Assembly: GCA_910579115.1 (NCBI GenBank)
Contig: CAJTSO010000024.1
Coordinates: 597 to 6,855, forward strand
Reading direction: 5' to 3'
From: an uncultured Selenomonadaceae bacterium
GTDB taxonomy: Bacteria; Bacillota; Negativicutes; Selenomonadales; Selenomonadaceae
DNA length: 6,259 bases
The notes below the pieces were generated by a model. The model did no database searches, was not told where the DNA came from, and saw only the letters and a program-made list of their open reading frames with translations. The translations under genes were made by a program, and so were the position numbers. Below are positions 5,790 through 6,259 of this stretch, piece after piece (positions within the stretch are counted from its first letter, which is position 1; each line of letters begins with the position of its first letter).

Positions 5790-6257
5790 TCACATCCGGC
5801 GCTTGCGGATGATCCGCGCCAACTCATAGACGTCGTCATCACTGTATTCAAACCGGGAATTTTCCTCCTCCACCCGGTTGATAATTGCCGCAGCCCTTTC
5901 TTCCACTCCGCTGCCTTCGTTATCATCCAAAATCCTGGCAATCTCATCCGCCGTGAGATCGCCCTCCTCAAACTCGTAGCAGTTTTTCAGCAGGTAATCC
6001 AAAATGGCGGCTGCCTTTTTGTCATTCAGCGACAGGGGCTGCTCCTTGTCCCGCCCGCCACTGGTATTTCTTTTGCGGATGATCCGGGCTATCTCGTAAA
6101 CGTCATCTTCGCTGTAGTCCAGCCGGGAGTTATCCTCCGCCGCGTGGTCAAGAATTGCTCTGGCTGCGTCCTCGAAATCGCCGTCCGATTTCAAAAGCTC
6201 CGCCACCTCCTCCACGGTCAAATCGTCCTCGTCCACATTGTCAATATTGTCCACCAT
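5790..6257 (-). CDS. Acidic helical-repeat protein, possibly 5'-truncated by the window edge
   Basis: I do not recognise a named family. The visible protein has 155 residues, is rich in Asp/Glu and looks wholly alpha-helical. It contains a long internal duplication: residues 12-63 match residues 100-153, both ending in a segment of the form DDVYE(I/L)ARIIRKR. A finer repeat is visible: four strands of the type (D/E)(D/E)(V/I)xE(I/L/V)A(R/E)(I/L)(I/L) at about 14-22, 50-60, 100-110 and 140-150, separated by three AAxAI(L/I) helices at about 31-36, 82-86 and 122-126. There is no signal peptide, membrane segment or catalytic motif. The ATG at 6257 is 2 bases from the window end, so no ribosome site can be checked and the true start may lie further upstream. 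It is the first visible gene of the cluster, 124 nt before the short GTPase. A protein-binding or adaptor role is a guess from the repeat character and acidity. The reading frame itself is secure because of the codon-conserved duplication. Confidence 0.85.
   Translation of the reverse strand: MVDNIDNVDEDDLTVEEVAELLKSDGDFEDAARAILDHAAEDNSRLDYSEDDVYEIARIIRKRNTSGGRDKEQPLSLNDKKAAAILDYLLKNCYEFEEGDLTADEIARILDDNEGSGVEERAAAIINRVEEENSRFEYSDDDVYELARIIRKRRM
5799..5960 (-). repeat. Internal direct repeat, downstream copy (residues 100-153 of the acidic protein)
   Basis: This copy pairs with 6069-6224. The 3' parts are in register at an offset of 270 nt, and 14 bases are identical at 5803-5816 and 6073-6086. 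The protein copies differ by a two-residue indel. Conservation is at the amino-acid level with many synonymous changes, so the duplication is old and both copies have been kept under coding constraint. Confidence 0.85.
6069..6224 (-). repeat. Internal direct repeat, upstream copy (residues 12-63 of the acidic protein)
   Basis: This is the partner of 5799-5960. It encodes DLTVEEVAELL through DYSEDDVYEIARIIRKR, and its counterpart encodes DLTADEIARIL through EYSDDDVYELARIIRKR. Confidence 0.85.
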
Positions 6258-6259
6258 AT

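Overview
All coding capacity I can support lies on the minus strand, as one co-oriented cluster read from right to left. In transcription order it holds: (1) a small acidic repeat protein (155 codons visible, start at the window edge); (2) a short dynamin-like GTPase of 564 aa; (3) a long dynamin-like GTPase of 779 aa, a paralogue of the previous one; (4) a 204-aa protein with a globular N-terminus, a low-complexity Arg/Ser-rich linker and a C-terminal Gly/Ala-rich hydrophobic segment; (5) the first 304 codons of a large protein that runs off the left edge and resembles the N-terminal region of HerA/TraG-like ATPases found in Firmicutes. Genes 3, 4 and 5 are tightly coupled: 12 nt separate 3 from 4, and 4 and 5 share one base. 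Gaps of 124 and 90 nt precede genes 2 and 3. No gene is supported on the plus strand, and I see no RNA gene, CRISPR array or insertion sequence.

The organism cannot be named. Strong AGGAGG-type ribosome sites, mid-range GC, and the resemblance of several proteins to Clostridia/Negativicutes-type families suggest a Firmicutes-like or Synergistota-like bacterium. This is inference only.

The two GTPases share about 95 N-terminal residues beginning MKxVFIxYNPYKLETEI, then a dynamin-type GTPase core with G1 (SAGKST) and G3 (DTPG). They diverge in the C-terminal helical part. The long one keeps the G4 motif NKLD and a full stalk with an aromatic loop that may insert in membrane. The short one has a net 18-nt in-frame loss that removes NKLD, and about 300 residues of stalk are reduced to about 100, part of it in an AT-rich patch. 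The picture is of a duplicated GTPase pair in which one member became a shortened, possibly nucleotide-defective partner.

As a working model, the dynamin pair remodels or guards membrane, the Gly/Ala-rich protein sits in or on membrane, and the large protein (if its unseen part is an ATPase) supplies a motor. The conserved order, translational coupling and unusual combination make this a candidate membrane-acting conflict or stress system. Nothing in the window proves that role.
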